Below the pieces are notes generated by a model that was not told the DNA's origin, made no database searches, and worked only from the letters and a program-made list of their open reading frames with translations. 36,275 nucleotides of DNA from an uncultured Anaerolineae bacterium. GTDB taxonomy: Bacteria > Chloroflexota > Anaerolineae > Anaerolineales > Villigracilaceae. Below, piece by piece: positions 24,721 to 32,577 of the stretch (position 1 is its first letter; each line of letters begins with the position of its first letter). Where the stretch lies: contig CAIWAX010000361.1 of the NCBI GenBank assembly GCA_903910795.1, positions 1 through 36,275 on the forward strand. Reading direction: 5' to 3'. A program made the translations under genes and the position numbers.

Positions 24721-25733
24721 CAGTAACCGCGATTTGGATCGAAAAGGTTGTAAAGCGGTAAATCTGCCAGGTAACGGTTGAGATTTTCGCTGAATAATTG
24801 TGCAGCCCGCTCGTTATACAATGCACTTCCACCCGAGATGTGGGGACTGATGATCAGACCGGGTGTTTGCCAGAGCGGGCTGCTTTGCGGCAAGGGTTCT
24901 TCGGGAAAAACATCCAGGGCTGCTCCGGCCAGTTGGCCGCTTTTGAGCGCATCGATCACATCGTTAATTTTTACAATACTACCGCGCGATACATCCACCA
25001 GATATGCGCCTGGTATGAGGGCTGCCAGCGCGCTGGCATTGATCAGGCCGACAGTTTCTTTCGTGAGCGGTGCCGTCACAATCACAAAATTACATTCCTT
25101 GAGCATTGTTTTTAATGCCTGAGGCGGATACAGGCGCAGGATAAGATCGCCCTGCGGGTCGCCCTGGCCTTCAGGGATAAAGCCCTCATCCAGGGGATTC
25201 ATGGCATTGTGTTTGATTGCCAGCACTTTCATGCCGAACGGTTGCAGCAGCCTGGCAACCTGCCTCCCCACGCTTCCATAGCCAACGATCCCACAAGTTT
25301 TCCCGTTCAGTTCAAACGGAACATAACGATCAAAACGATCTTTGGGCCATTCTGATTTTTTCTGATGAGTGATGATCGCGGGCAGTTTGCGGGTTAGCGC
25401 CAGCAGCATGCCCAGTACATGCTCAGCCATTTGCGGCGCGGCGGCGCCGCTTAGTGTTGTCACTTGCAGGTCTGGTTTTTTTATAATCGGTTCTTCCAGA
25501 TACCGGTCAATTCCCGCGAAGTGAAACTGGATCCAACGCAGGGCTGGCACTTGTTCAGGAACGGGAAGGATGTTACCGGTATAAAGGATTTCCGTGCGCG
25601 CCCATAGCTCTGCCGGAATTTCGCTCGCTTTTTGAACTGAAACCGCTGTGACATTGATTTTCGGCGAAACGTTGGAGAGCCGGGTGATCAAAGGCTCAGG
25701 GAATGGGATGGTAATAAGAACTTCAACTGACAT
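24720..25733 (-). CDS. D-2-hydroxyacid dehydrogenase
   Basis: A 337-residue NAD(P)-dependent D-isomer-specific 2-hydroxyacid dehydrogenase. The nucleotide-binding motif is GIVGYGSVGRQVARLL; the catalytic Arg is in VDVSRGSIVKI, the Glu in LDVFPEEPLP and the His in ISPHISGG. The segment FIPEGQGDPQG between strand and helix of the NAD domain is typical of a subgroup frequent in Chloroflexota. It starts nine bases after the CPBP gene stop, so the two are cotranscribed; its stop codon touches the tandem element. Substrate (glyoxylate, hydroxypyruvate or other) cannot be told. Confidence 0.92.
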   Translation of the reverse strand: MSVEVLITIPFPEPLITRLSNVSPKINVTAVSVQKASEIPAELWARTEILYTGNILPVPEQVPALRWIQFHFAGIDRYLEEPIIKKPDLQVTTLSGAAAPQMAEHVLGMLLALTRKLPAIITHQKKSEWPKDRFDRYVPFELNGKTCGIVGYGSVGRQVARLLQPFGMKVLAIKHNAMNPLDEGFIPEGQGDPQGDLILRLYPPQALKTMLKECNFVIVTAPLTKETVGLINASALAALIPGAYLVDVSRGSIVKINDVIDALKSGQLAGAALDVFPEEPLPQSSPLWQTPGLIISPHISGGSALYNERAAQLFSENLNRYLADLPLYNLFDPNRGY

Positions 25734-25742
25734 GAGATGTAT

Positions 25743-26681
25743 TTATCCAGAATGATTATTTCGGAAATCAGACCCGCGGGGCACATGACGTGCGTAAGCA
25801 AAAATCAACGCGGAACCTAATAATAAGGCCGGTATTACCAATAACCCGGCTTCGGGGCCAAAGATACCCCCAGTCCACAATTCGGGCCCACTGACAGTGT
25901 GGCGCAGCAGGTGGAATGTATCCGATCCGCTTACTGGGAATCCAAACACCACACCTTCAAAGAAGTTCCAACCAATATGTATACCGATGGAAAGCCACAG
26001 TTGGCGGGTCAGAATAAACGGCAGGGCCAGGAATAGCCCGGCCAGAAATATACCCAGGGTTGAAATCCAGGTTGCTCCGTTATTGAAGATGTGCAGGAAA
26101 CCGAATATGCTGGAAGAGATCAAAACTGCCCAGAATAAATTAAGGCCACTTTCGAGATTCTGCAACTGGTAACCGCGCGAAAGCAGTTCTTCCTGCCATC
26201 CGACAATCAGGAATATCACCAGCCACAGGCCAAGTCTCGCCAGGATGGTTGGCGCAGGCTCTGTTTGCCAGGCGAACCCATCAAATTTTGTCCATCCCAA
26301 TCCAATCTCGATGCCAAAGATCAATCCAATCTGAAAAAGAGGGATCAGCATCCCAACGAAAACATCTTTTGCCGCCAGAAAATCTGGTTTTAGCCCCAGG
26401 CTGATCACGGATCGTTTGTCCAGGAAACGTCTTGCGATGAAGGTTGAGGCTGTGATCCCAACCAGCATGCTTAATTCATTGGCGGCCAGGGCCAGCGGCG
26501 AATCGAAACCGATTTTAAATAGCCCGATTGGGATGAAAAAAACAATTCCCGCCAATGGGGTGATGACGATCAACAGGATTGTGTGTAACGCCAAGCGCCA
26601 TCCAGCTCGCAGACGGGGTTCGTTGGTTGACAGAAAAATTTTCTGGAGCCAGTTATGTTTTTGCGGTTCTGTGTTATTCAT
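25743..26681 (-). CDS. CPBP-family intramembrane metalloprotease
   Basis: A 312-residue polytopic protein with CPBP/Rce1 motifs: EELLSRGY (EExxxR), FGFLHIFNNG (conserved His) and IGWNFFEGVVFG. The family includes prenyl-protein-type endopeptidases and bacteriocin self-immunity proteins. The start at 26681 (MNNTEPQ) is preferred, since the 21 codons upstream are dispersed-element sequence (encoding NDLLSKSWVLSS) opened by a TTG. No Shine-Dalgarno is visible. It is followed by the hydroxyacid dehydrogenase gene. Confidence 0.88.
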   Translation of the reverse strand: MNNTEPQKHNWLQKIFLSTNEPRLRAGWRLALHTILLIVITPLAGIVFFIPIGLFKIGFDSPLALAANELSMLVGITASTFIARRFLDKRSVISLGLKPDFLAAKDVFVGMLIPLFQIGLIFGIEIGLGWTKFDGFAWQTEPAPTILARLGLWLVIFLIVGWQEELLSRGYQLQNLESGLNLFWAVLISSSIFGFLHIFNNGATWISTLGIFLAGLFLALPFILTRQLWLSIGIHIGWNFFEGVVFGFPVSGSDTFHLLRHTVSGPELWTGGIFGPEAGLLVIPALLLGSALIFAYARHVPRGSDFRNNHSG

Positions 26682-26683
26682 GC

Positions 26684-26724
26684 TGGAAAGTACCCACGAT
26701 TTGCTTAGCAAATCGTTCAGTATT
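26684..26724 (-). repeat. Dispersed element, palindrome form, at CPBP gene start
   Basis: The flanks surround the palindrome CGATTTGCTTAGCAAATCG (26697-26715), an 8-bp stem with a 3-nt loop. The identical 19-mer occurs inside the TIR element (22155-22173). The copy ends two bases before the chosen CPBP start. Confidence 0.9.
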
Positions 26725-26765
26725 ACCTGTTGAGGGGATGTCAAATTGTCCGATCTTGACCTGGA

Positions 26766-27542
26766 CTAGCCACCTTTGAGATAAATGCCGGTCGGATCGA
26801 GTTCTTCTCTTAAGATACGAATTTCCTGGGCAGAAAGTGGCAAGGTTGTTTGCAAAGTTGGCGCGACTTTCAAATCCCAGCCGGTGTTTTCTCTGGCCTG
26901 TTCGGCGGTTTTACCGGGGTGCAGGGCAGTCAGAATCAGTTCACCGTTTTCGTCCGGCTCCAAAAAACCAAGATCGGTGACCACACAGATTGGGCCTTTT
27001 CCACGCAAACCGGCTTTTTCGCGGCCGCCTTTCCCATCCAGGTAACCCGCGGAGGTTAAGAAATCGACCCGGGCTGGAAAGCGTCTTTTTTGGTGTGGCG
27101 TCATGACATAACAGCGATTGGCCCAGGCGGCGATTTCCTGGGCTCCGCCTGAACCTGGCAGGCGTACCTTGGGATGTTCATAATCCTGGCCGACAATGGT
27201 GGCATTAATATTGCCAAAGCGGTCGATCTGTGCCCCACCCAGGAAACCGACATCCACATTGCCGCGCTGCAGGTAAAGTGTAAAAATATCATACATGCTG
27301 ACGACCGACAGCGCTCCACTTACCAGGGTTGGGTCCCCGATTGAAAGTGGCAGGCGCGCGGGTTCTGCGCCGATCACGCCGGCTTCGTAGATCATAGTGA
27401 GGTTGGGGGCATGCGTGCGTTTTGCCAAATTGCAAGCCAGGTTGGGCTGTCCGACCCCCACAAACACAACATCCCCGTCCTTGAGCAGTCGCGCGGCGTT
27501 TACGATCATCAGTTCAGCCGAAGAATAGGATTGTTCGGTCAT
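26766..27542 (-). CDS. CoA-transferase family subunit B
   Basis: A 258-residue beta subunit of a type I CoA-transferase, closest by motif to glutaconate CoA-transferase. E53 in MIYEAGVIGAE is in the position of the catalytic Glu that carries the CoA thioester, followed by LGGAQIDRFGNINAT and LPGSGGAQEIAAWANR. Its ATG overlaps the stop of the upstream alpha/beta hydrolase by four bases (ATGA), so they are coupled. The alpha subunit lies beyond that hydrolase. The acyl substrate is unknown; an IpdAB-like ring-opening hydrolase is an alternative for such pairs, but the retained Glu favours a transferase. Confidence 0.9.
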   Translation of the reverse strand: MTEQSYSSAELMIVNAARLLKDGDVVFVGVGQPNLACNLAKRTHAPNLTMIYEAGVIGAEPARLPLSIGDPTLVSGALSVVSMYDIFTLYLQRGNVDVGFLGGAQIDRFGNINATIVGQDYEHPKVRLPGSGGAQEIAAWANRCYVMTPHQKRRFPARVDFLTSAGYLDGKGGREKAGLRGKGPICVVTDLGFLEPDENGELILTALHPGKTAEQARENTGWDLKVAPTLQTTLPLSAQEIRILREELDPTGIYLKGG

Positions 27543-28378
27543 AGGTTCTCCTTCAAAAAATCGTGAATTGTCTCAAAGGTTTCTACTGGCTTTTCCAATG
27601 GTACCAGGTGGGTGGACTTTTCGATGGTCATAATGGTTGTGGAAGGACGGGTGCGTTTTACGCGATGCACGATCTGCGGCAGGAAAGTGTCGGTTTCTGC
27701 TCCGCGTATGATCAGGGTTGGAATTTTCAGCGAAGGCAGACCCCACCATAGATCCATATCCCGCCACACGCCGGTGTAATAAATACGCGCTTCCCATTCG
27801 GGGGAATACGCCAGTTCATAACCGCCGCCTGGGGCAGGGCGCGTAATTCCAGCTACGTACGCTCGCAGTGCGCTGTCACTAAAATAGCGAAAAACCCCTT
27901 TTTTTCTGTAGCTGCGGAACAATTTTTCCAGATCATCAAACTGGCGCCGGCGTTTAAGCGCGCCGTTAATCAAAGGGGATAGCTTGTAAGCCAACCCCAG
28001 GGTTTTCAAAAGCCGGTATGTGGCGATGAAGCGCGGCGGAAATAGAACCGGATCAATTAACACCAGCGCCCGAAAGAGGTTGGGCTGTCGCAAGGCCGTT
28101 CTCAGTGTGATGATCCCGCCCATGGAATGACCGACCCCGATGACGGGGCTGATCTGCTGTTCATCCAGGAATAGTTGAAAATCTTCAGTGAGCGGATGCC
28201 AGTCGCCAATTCCCCGGGGTTGAGAGCGCGGCCAGAGCGGCCGCAAATCCATGGCGCTGATATGATACTGGTTTTTTAGAAGGTCAATCAGCGGCAGGTA
28301 ACAAGCCGGTGGATAGCCATTGGCATGCATGAAGTGCAGGTTCAAACCCTGGCCGCCAAAATCAGTGAAGGGAATCAT
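27539..28378 (-). CDS. Alpha/beta-hydrolase
   Basis: A 279-residue alpha/beta-hydrolase. The nucleophile elbow is GHSMGG (S85), the oxyanion region FMHANGYPP, the acid probably D in GAETDTFLP and the histidine in STHLVPLEKP. The start at 28378 (MIPFTDFGG) is preferred over an extension to 28465, whose extra residues derive from an inverted-repeat spacer. It lies between the two CoA-transferase subunit genes on the same strand, so it may act on the same acyl-CoA or ester pathway (inference). Confidence 0.9.
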   Translation of the reverse strand: MIPFTDFGGQGLNLHFMHANGYPPACYLPLIDLLKNQYHISAMDLRPLWPRSQPRGIGDWHPLTEDFQLFLDEQQISPVIGVGHSMGGIITLRTALRQPNLFRALVLIDPVLFPPRFIATYRLLKTLGLAYKLSPLINGALKRRRQFDDLEKLFRSYRKKGVFRYFSDSALRAYVAGITRPAPGGGYELAYSPEWEARIYYTGVWRDMDLWWGLPSLKIPTLIIRGAETDTFLPQIVHRVKRTRPSTTIMTIEKSTHLVPLEKPVETFETIHDFLKENL

Positions 28379-28434
28379 GCCGGGTACTGGCCTGAACCTG
28401 GTTGAATTTGAAACATAGCAGCCTGATAAGAGGT

Positions 28435-28520
28435 GCAACGCACTTTCCAATTGCGCCAGCGCCACGCCAGGTCAGGCGCCTTGAAGAGGAGCAGCCTTTG
28501 CCCGCGTGAAAGTGCGTTGC
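28435..28520. repeat. Inverted-repeat spacer between CoA-transferase A and hydrolase
   Basis: GCAACGCACTTTC (28435-28447) and GAAAGTGCGTTGC (28508-28520) are perfect 13-bp inverted repeats around a GC-rich 60-bp centre with GCGCC/GGCGC pairing. It sits in the 189-bp gap inside the operon and does not look coding. A small MITE or mRNA-processing hairpin are possible. Confidence 0.6.
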
Positions 28521-28567
28521 GCCCAATTCTGGGTTCTGTTTGTACTGCTGTCTCAAAAATCGGCAAA

Positions 28568-29470
28568 TTAATACTTTCCATAATCAACAGTGGCGCTTTG
28601 CCTTGATTCAATGCGTAGTTGGGCGTGCTTCTCCGGCCCCAGTTTTTGCCAGTAGGCCTCACGATCTTCCACGCCATAGACCCATTCATCCAGATATTGC
28701 CGGACAAGTTCAGGTTTCTCACTGATCTTATCCCATCCCAGGTAAAACTCGTTATCGCGGTCGTAGTATCCCTGGGCATAGCTGGGGTGTGCCGCGTGTG
28801 GTACATGGCAGACTGCGCTGACAATGAAACCAGGGATCAGGGTGCGGTTTGGGTCGGAGCGGATCACGGCTTCATCCACGATCTCTTCAGCGGTCAAAAT
28901 CACCTTTTTTGCAGCAAACGCAACTTCCTTTTGTTCACCAACGATGCCCCATAAATGGGCGTTTCCGTTTTTGTCACAGCGTTGAACATGCACAATCGCC
29001 ACATCCGGGTTGAGCGCCGGGACGGTGATCACTTCCCGGCCGGAATAAGGATCGACCACCCGTTTGATAAGCGGGTTGACCCGTTCAAGATCAGTCGCCG
29101 CGGTCTGGTTCATCGGTAGAAATGGCAGGCCGGAGGCCCCGGCTTGCAGGCGTGTGATCATCCCAAAATGGGAATATTCCTCCCATTCCAATTCGCCCTT
29201 TTCAATCGCCGCCCGCACGATTCTTAATGAGCCTACGCCAGGATTGCCCATATATGAAAAAATCACTTTTTTGGCGCATCCCGCCGCGACCATCTGGTCA
29301 TAAATCAAATCGGGCGTGGCGCGGGCCAGGGTCAGGTTTTTCTTTCCTTGCCGGATGATTTCGTGACCAGCCGCGAACGGGATCAGATGGGTAAATCCGG
29401 CTGCATAAATTACATCGCCGTCATTGACGTATTCTGAAATTGCATCGTGGAGTGAAAGAAGATTGGACAT
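28568..29470 (-). CDS. CoA-transferase family subunit A
   Basis: A 300-residue alpha subunit of the glutaconate-type CoA-transferase family, with DGDVIYAAGFTHLIPFAAGHE at the N-terminus, ATPDLIYDQMVAAG, FSYMGNPGVGSL, LNPDVAIVHVQRCDKNGNAHL and LTAEEIVDEAVIRSDP. AAGGAA precedes the ATG. Partner of the B subunit encoded 1 kb further along the same strand. No catalytic Glu is expected in this subunit. The C-terminal region (YYDRDNEFYLGWDKIS) is typical. Substrate unresolved. Confidence 0.92.
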   Translation of the reverse strand: MSNLLSLHDAISEYVNDGDVIYAAGFTHLIPFAAGHEIIRQGKKNLTLARATPDLIYDQMVAAGCAKKVIFSYMGNPGVGSLRIVRAAIEKGELEWEEYSHFGMITRLQAGASGLPFLPMNQTAATDLERVNPLIKRVVDPYSGREVITVPALNPDVAIVHVQRCDKNGNAHLWGIVGEQKEVAFAAKKVILTAEEIVDEAVIRSDPNRTLIPGFIVSAVCHVPHAAHPSYAQGYYDRDNEFYLGWDKISEKPELVRQYLDEWVYGVEDREAYWQKLGPEKHAQLRIESRQSATVDYGKY

Positions 29471-29518
29471 TTATTTTCCTTTATGGGAAAGGCATAAAAT
29501 TCAGGTGCCATCCCACAT

Positions 29519-29806
29519 TCATTTTTTCTTTTTTTCAGCCTGCTTCTTTGATTTGGCTTCAATGCGTTGTTTTTGTATTTTTCGAATTCCTTCGAAGCGT
29601 TTCGAGGATGGCGGTGGCTCGGCGCTCATGCGCTTGAAGATAATCCCAATGACAAGCAGGATCGCAGCGATGAAGAAAAAACCAAAATAGGTTTCCTGTC
29701 CAACATCCGAAGCGATGAAGATCACCAGTGCCAGTACGCCCAGCAGGATGAAGAAAGTTCCAATCCGGGAAATAAAACTGTTCCGCTCACTGCCATTCTC
29801 AGCCAT
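29519..29806 (-). CDS. Small membrane protein with basic tail
   Basis: Not recognised. A 95-residue protein with two membrane helices (about 15-33 and 40-58) and a strongly basic, Lys-rich C-terminal tail that would face the cytoplasm. It begins five bases after the methyltransferase stop codon and precedes the CoA-transferase A gene by about 50 bases, hence within the operon. Tail composition suggests contact with nucleic acid or acidic lipid, but this is a guess. Confidence 0.75.
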   Translation of the reverse strand: MAENGSERNSFISRIGTFFILLGVLALVIFIASDVGQETYFGFFFIAAILLVIGIIFKRMSAEPPPSSKRFEGIRKIQKQRIEAKSKKQAEKKKK

Positions 29807-29811
29807 AATTC

Positions 29812-30570
29812 TCAGTCTGGTTTTTGCGCAGAGAAGAATGTTCTTTTAAAGGGGTAAAGAACGGGCTGATTTGGCATGACACTTTGAAGTTTTTTGCGCA
29901 GGATTGCCAGAAAATGCTCTTTTTCCCCGCCTAACCGTTCAAAATAGGGCACAAGCGCAGTGCCGGAAACCCATTCCAGCACTGCGTCTGAATTTTCCAG
30001 AATGTGGACAAATACCTTTTCAAATACAACGATCTTTTCGGCGCCCAGGTCGAAGAGCAGTTGGGCGTAATCTTCAATTGCCAGCACCGGGCTGACCCGT
30101 ACAAACCCTTGCAGTACGGAGTGGAAAGGTTCTTCCCGGGCAGTTTCCTGGATCAAGAGATGGGAAATGTGAGTGTGATTGGACGGGACCTGCACTGTGA
30201 TTTGCCCGCCCGGAGCAAGCTGGGAATATAACCTGCCAACCAACTTCGGATGATCTTCGCTCCACTGCAAGGCGGCATTACTGAAGATCAAATCCCAAGT
30301 GCCCTGTAAATGGGCCTGATCCCCCATTTCAAAGCTCAACCCTGGCCGCTGGTAGAGTTTGGCCTTCTCCAGCATTTGCGGCGAATTGTCCAGCCCAACC
30401 ACTGTGCTGCCCGGCAGCGCATCCGCCAGACGGCTGGTTAATTCACCTGTTCCACAGCCCAGATCGACAACTTTTAAGCCCTGCCTGAGCATGACCATTT
30501 TTAGAAGATCATCAAAGGGGGCAGATCGTTCGGATTGAAATTTATGGTATTGTTCGGGATTCCAGGGCAT
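29812..30570 (-). CDS. Tam-like SAM-dependent methyltransferase
   Basis: A 252-residue class I methyltransferase. SAM motif I is VVDLGCGTGELTSRLA, with VVGLDNSPQMLEKA and DLIFSNAALQWSEDH following. The opening MPWNPEQYHKFQSER is the signature of trans-aconitate 2-methyltransferase, which esterifies the citric-acid-cycle by-product trans-aconitate. Related ubiquinone/malonyl-ACP methyltransferases are possible. It follows the aldehyde dehydrogenase gene with a 62-bp spacer containing a strong hairpin. Confidence 0.85.
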   Translation of the reverse strand: MPWNPEQYHKFQSERSAPFDDLLKMVMLRQGLKVVDLGCGTGELTSRLADALPGSTVVGLDNSPQMLEKAKLYQRPGLSFEMGDQAHLQGTWDLIFSNAALQWSEDHPKLVGRLYSQLAPGGQITVQVPSNHTHISHLLIQETAREEPFHSVLQGFVRVSPVLAIEDYAQLLFDLGAEKIVVFEKVFVHILENSDAVLEWVSGTALVPYFERLGGEKEHFLAILRKKLQSVMPNQPVLYPFKRTFFSAQKPD

Positions 30571-30582
30571 GGTTTATTTTTA

Positions 30583-30618
30583 CGGCCTCCTTCCCGGTTT
30601 TGATTGGGAAGGAGGCCG
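30583..30618. terminator. Strong hairpin between dehydrogenase and methyltransferase
   Basis: A perfect 13-bp stem (CGGCCTCCTTCCC, 30583-30595, with GGGAAGGAGGCCG, 30606-30618). On the minus strand it is followed by an A-rich tract, not T, so it is more likely a processing or attenuation hairpin than a full intrinsic terminator. Confidence 0.5.
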
Positions 30619-30632
30619 AGGTTTGAATTTAT

Positions 30633-32213
30633 TTATTTTTTATTGCGGATCAGAGTGCGAATCTGTTCGTGCATGTACAGTTGAACGTAGTGGTAACCAC
30701 CGGCATTCTTGCCGCTGGAGCCTGAGCCTTTCCATCCGCCAAACGGTTGGAAACCCGGCCAGGCGCCGGTGGTGGCGCCTTGCGGGCGGTTGGCGTAGGT
30801 AACACCGGCTTCAATCTTGTCGAAGAAATATTCAGCTTCTTCCTCCGAGCCGTACATGCCGGCGGTCAGACCGTAATCGACGTCATTGGCCATCGGCATG
30901 GCTTCTTCCAGTGTATTGAACTTGCCAATCGTGGTAATCGGCAGGAACATTTCATGCTTCCACAGGCGGTGGCTGTAAGGCAGGTCAATTGCCAGGGTGG
31001 GGGCGCAGTAGTAACCGTTGCCCAGCGCGCCTTCGGTCAGGATGTTGCCGCCGGTCAGGAATTTACCGGCCTTGCTCAACTCGCCGCAGAAATCCTGAAA
31101 ATCCTGATAGGCTGATTTGTTGATGACTGGGCCGAGGAAAACCTTCTTGTCGGTCGGGTCGCCGATGCTCAGTTTTTCGGTCAATTCCTTCAACCGGGCA
31201 AGCATATCATCGTAGACTTCATTCTGAATGTAGACACGGCTGGCCGCGGAACATTTTTGACCCTGCAAGCCAAAGGCTGAGCGCACGATGCCCTGCGCCG
31301 CATCTTCCAAATTCGCGTTTTTGGTGACAATGGCCGGATTTTTGCCGCCCAACTCCAGGACCATCGGGCGCACAAATCTGCCATTGGCATAATCGCGGAA
31401 CATTTTCATGCCGACATCATAGGAGCCGGTAAAGGTCACGCCGTCGACTTCCGGGCTGTTGACCAGCGCGGCGCCAATTGTGCGGCCAGGGCCGGTCACA
31501 AAGTTCACCACGCCGTCCGGTAAACCGGCATCACGGAAGCAGTCAGCCAGCAGGCGCACGATAAAGGGCGTGTCTGTGGCGGGTTTCATGACAATGGTGT
31601 TGCCCGCGGCCAGGGCGGCGCCGGCCGGCCCGCCGGTCAGCGCAAACGGGAAGTTGAACGGGCTGACGACCAGCCAGACGCCGTAAGGCCGCAGCACCGA
31701 GGTATTGGTGGCATCATGGTAGGGCAGCGGATCCTTTCCCATGGGTTTGACGAAGCCGTCATTTTGCTCGATCATGTCGCACGAGTAGCGGATCAGGTCA
31801 GCGGTTTCAGCCACATCGCCCATCGATTCCATGCGGTTTTTGCCAACTTCCATCGACATGACCGCACCCAGATCGGTCAGACGCTCATCGATCAAATCCG
31901 CGGCTTTGCGCAGCAGTTTGATGCGTTCCTGCCAGGGTGTGTGACTCCAACCGGGGAAGGCTTTGCGCGCGGCCGCCATGGCCTGTTCGGCATGTTTTTC
32001 ACTGCCTTTTTGCATCACAGCCAGCACCACGCCCGCATCGATTGGCGTGCGATCTTCGAATTTCTCATCGGCAAAAACATCTTTGCCATTGATGAGCATG
32101 GCTTGTTCTTTTCCCAGGCTGGACTTTAATTTCGCCAGAGAAGCATCAAAGTTGGCATGTAATTCGTCTGGTGGGTTATACATGGTTGCGTAGGTGAGTT
32201 TAAAACCGGCCAT
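30633..32213 (-). CDS. Aldehyde dehydrogenase, P5C-dehydrogenase-like
   Basis: A 526-residue NAD(P)-dependent aldehyde dehydrogenase resembling 1-pyrroline-5-carboxylate dehydrogenase (glutamate semialdehyde to glutamate in proline breakdown). Catalytic residues: C321 in GLQGQKCSAASR, E287 in VLELGGKN, N187 in SPFNFP; the C-terminal PFGGWKGSGSSGKNAGG is near the P5CDH type. The start at 32213 (MAGFKLTYAT) is fixed by AGGAGG at 32220-32225; ORF extension to 32339 would run through the promoter. No proline dehydrogenase is next to it, so other semialdehydes remain possible. It heads a leftward operon or is separated from it by the hairpin. Confidence 0.9.
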   Translation of the reverse strand: MAGFKLTYATMYNPPDELHANFDASLAKLKSSLGKEQAMLINGKDVFADEKFEDRTPIDAGVVLAVMQKGSEKHAEQAMAAARKAFPGWSHTPWQERIKLLRKAADLIDERLTDLGAVMSMEVGKNRMESMGDVAETADLIRYSCDMIEQNDGFVKPMGKDPLPYHDATNTSVLRPYGVWLVVSPFNFPFALTGGPAGAALAAGNTIVMKPATDTPFIVRLLADCFRDAGLPDGVVNFVTGPGRTIGAALVNSPEVDGVTFTGSYDVGMKMFRDYANGRFVRPMVLELGGKNPAIVTKNANLEDAAQGIVRSAFGLQGQKCSAASRVYIQNEVYDDMLARLKELTEKLSIGDPTDKKVFLGPVINKSAYQDFQDFCGELSKAGKFLTGGNILTEGALGNGYYCAPTLAIDLPYSHRLWKHEMFLPITTIGKFNTLEEAMPMANDVDYGLTAGMYGSEEEAEYFFDKIEAGVTYANRPQGATTGAWPGFQPFGGWKGSGSSGKNAGGYHYVQLYMHEQIRTLIRNKK

Positions 32214-32273
32214 TCTAGCGCCTCCTGAAAACAGATGGGTTGAAAATAATTTTGGTCTGCATGGGGAATATAT

Positions 32274-32290
32274 TTGTCCAACTGGACCAA
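32274..32290. promoter_or_regulatory. Palindromic operator candidate
   Basis: TTGTCCA-ACT-GGACCAA is an imperfect inverted repeat (one inserted base) located about 15-30 bases downstream of the predicted transcription start, a position that would allow repression of the dehydrogenase gene. No regulator gene is in the window. Confidence 0.4.
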
Positions 32291-32310
32291 GTGACATATT
32301 GAACAAATAT

Positions 32311-32339
32311 AGTATAGCGTAGGAAGGGTAAGCAGTCAA
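32311..32339 (-). promoter_or_regulatory. Sigma70-type promoter of the aldehyde dehydrogenase
   Basis: On the minus strand TTGACT (32339-32334), a 17-bp spacer and TATACT (32316-32311). The expected start near 32304 leaves a leader of about 90 nt that contains the palindrome and the AGGAGG ribosome site. Confidence 0.7.
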
Positions 32340-32473
32340 AGCAGTTGGGCCGCTCTAGGCGGCGGTATTGGAAAGAGGGGATGAAAATCAGTACTTTCAC
32401 CTTATATTCATCATAAAAAATTTGCTGGAATTCAGTGAAATCCCGCCTGGCGTTCAGGAATTTTTTGGCGATT

Positions 32474-32520
32474 AAACAAATACACCGCCCGGATAATTTT
32501 ATCGGGCGGCGTATTTGTTT
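32474..32520. terminator. Bidirectional intrinsic terminator after PIG-L gene
   Basis: AAACAAATAC-A-CCGCCCG pairs with CGGGCGG-C-GTATTTGTTT, extended by ATAA/TTAT near the loop. T-runs flank it on both strands. It ends the PIG-L transcript, 58 bases after the stop; the remaining 32340-32473 shows nothing else clear. Confidence 0.85.
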
Positions 32521-32577
32521 TTGCTGCGTTATAAACTATTTTTCTGGTCAGGAATATTCAGAATCTTTTGAGTTCTC

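Noticed and set aside
25130-25200. Possible in-frame element in the hydroxyacid dehydrogenase (GDPQG region)
   Set aside because: This segment is typical of the enzyme subgroup and lacks both conserved ends of the element.
28565-28580. TACTTTCCAT at the end of CoA-transferase A
   Set aside because: Only ten bases match one end of the element, with no ATACTGAAC partner, and they code the normal C-terminus; chance is sufficient.
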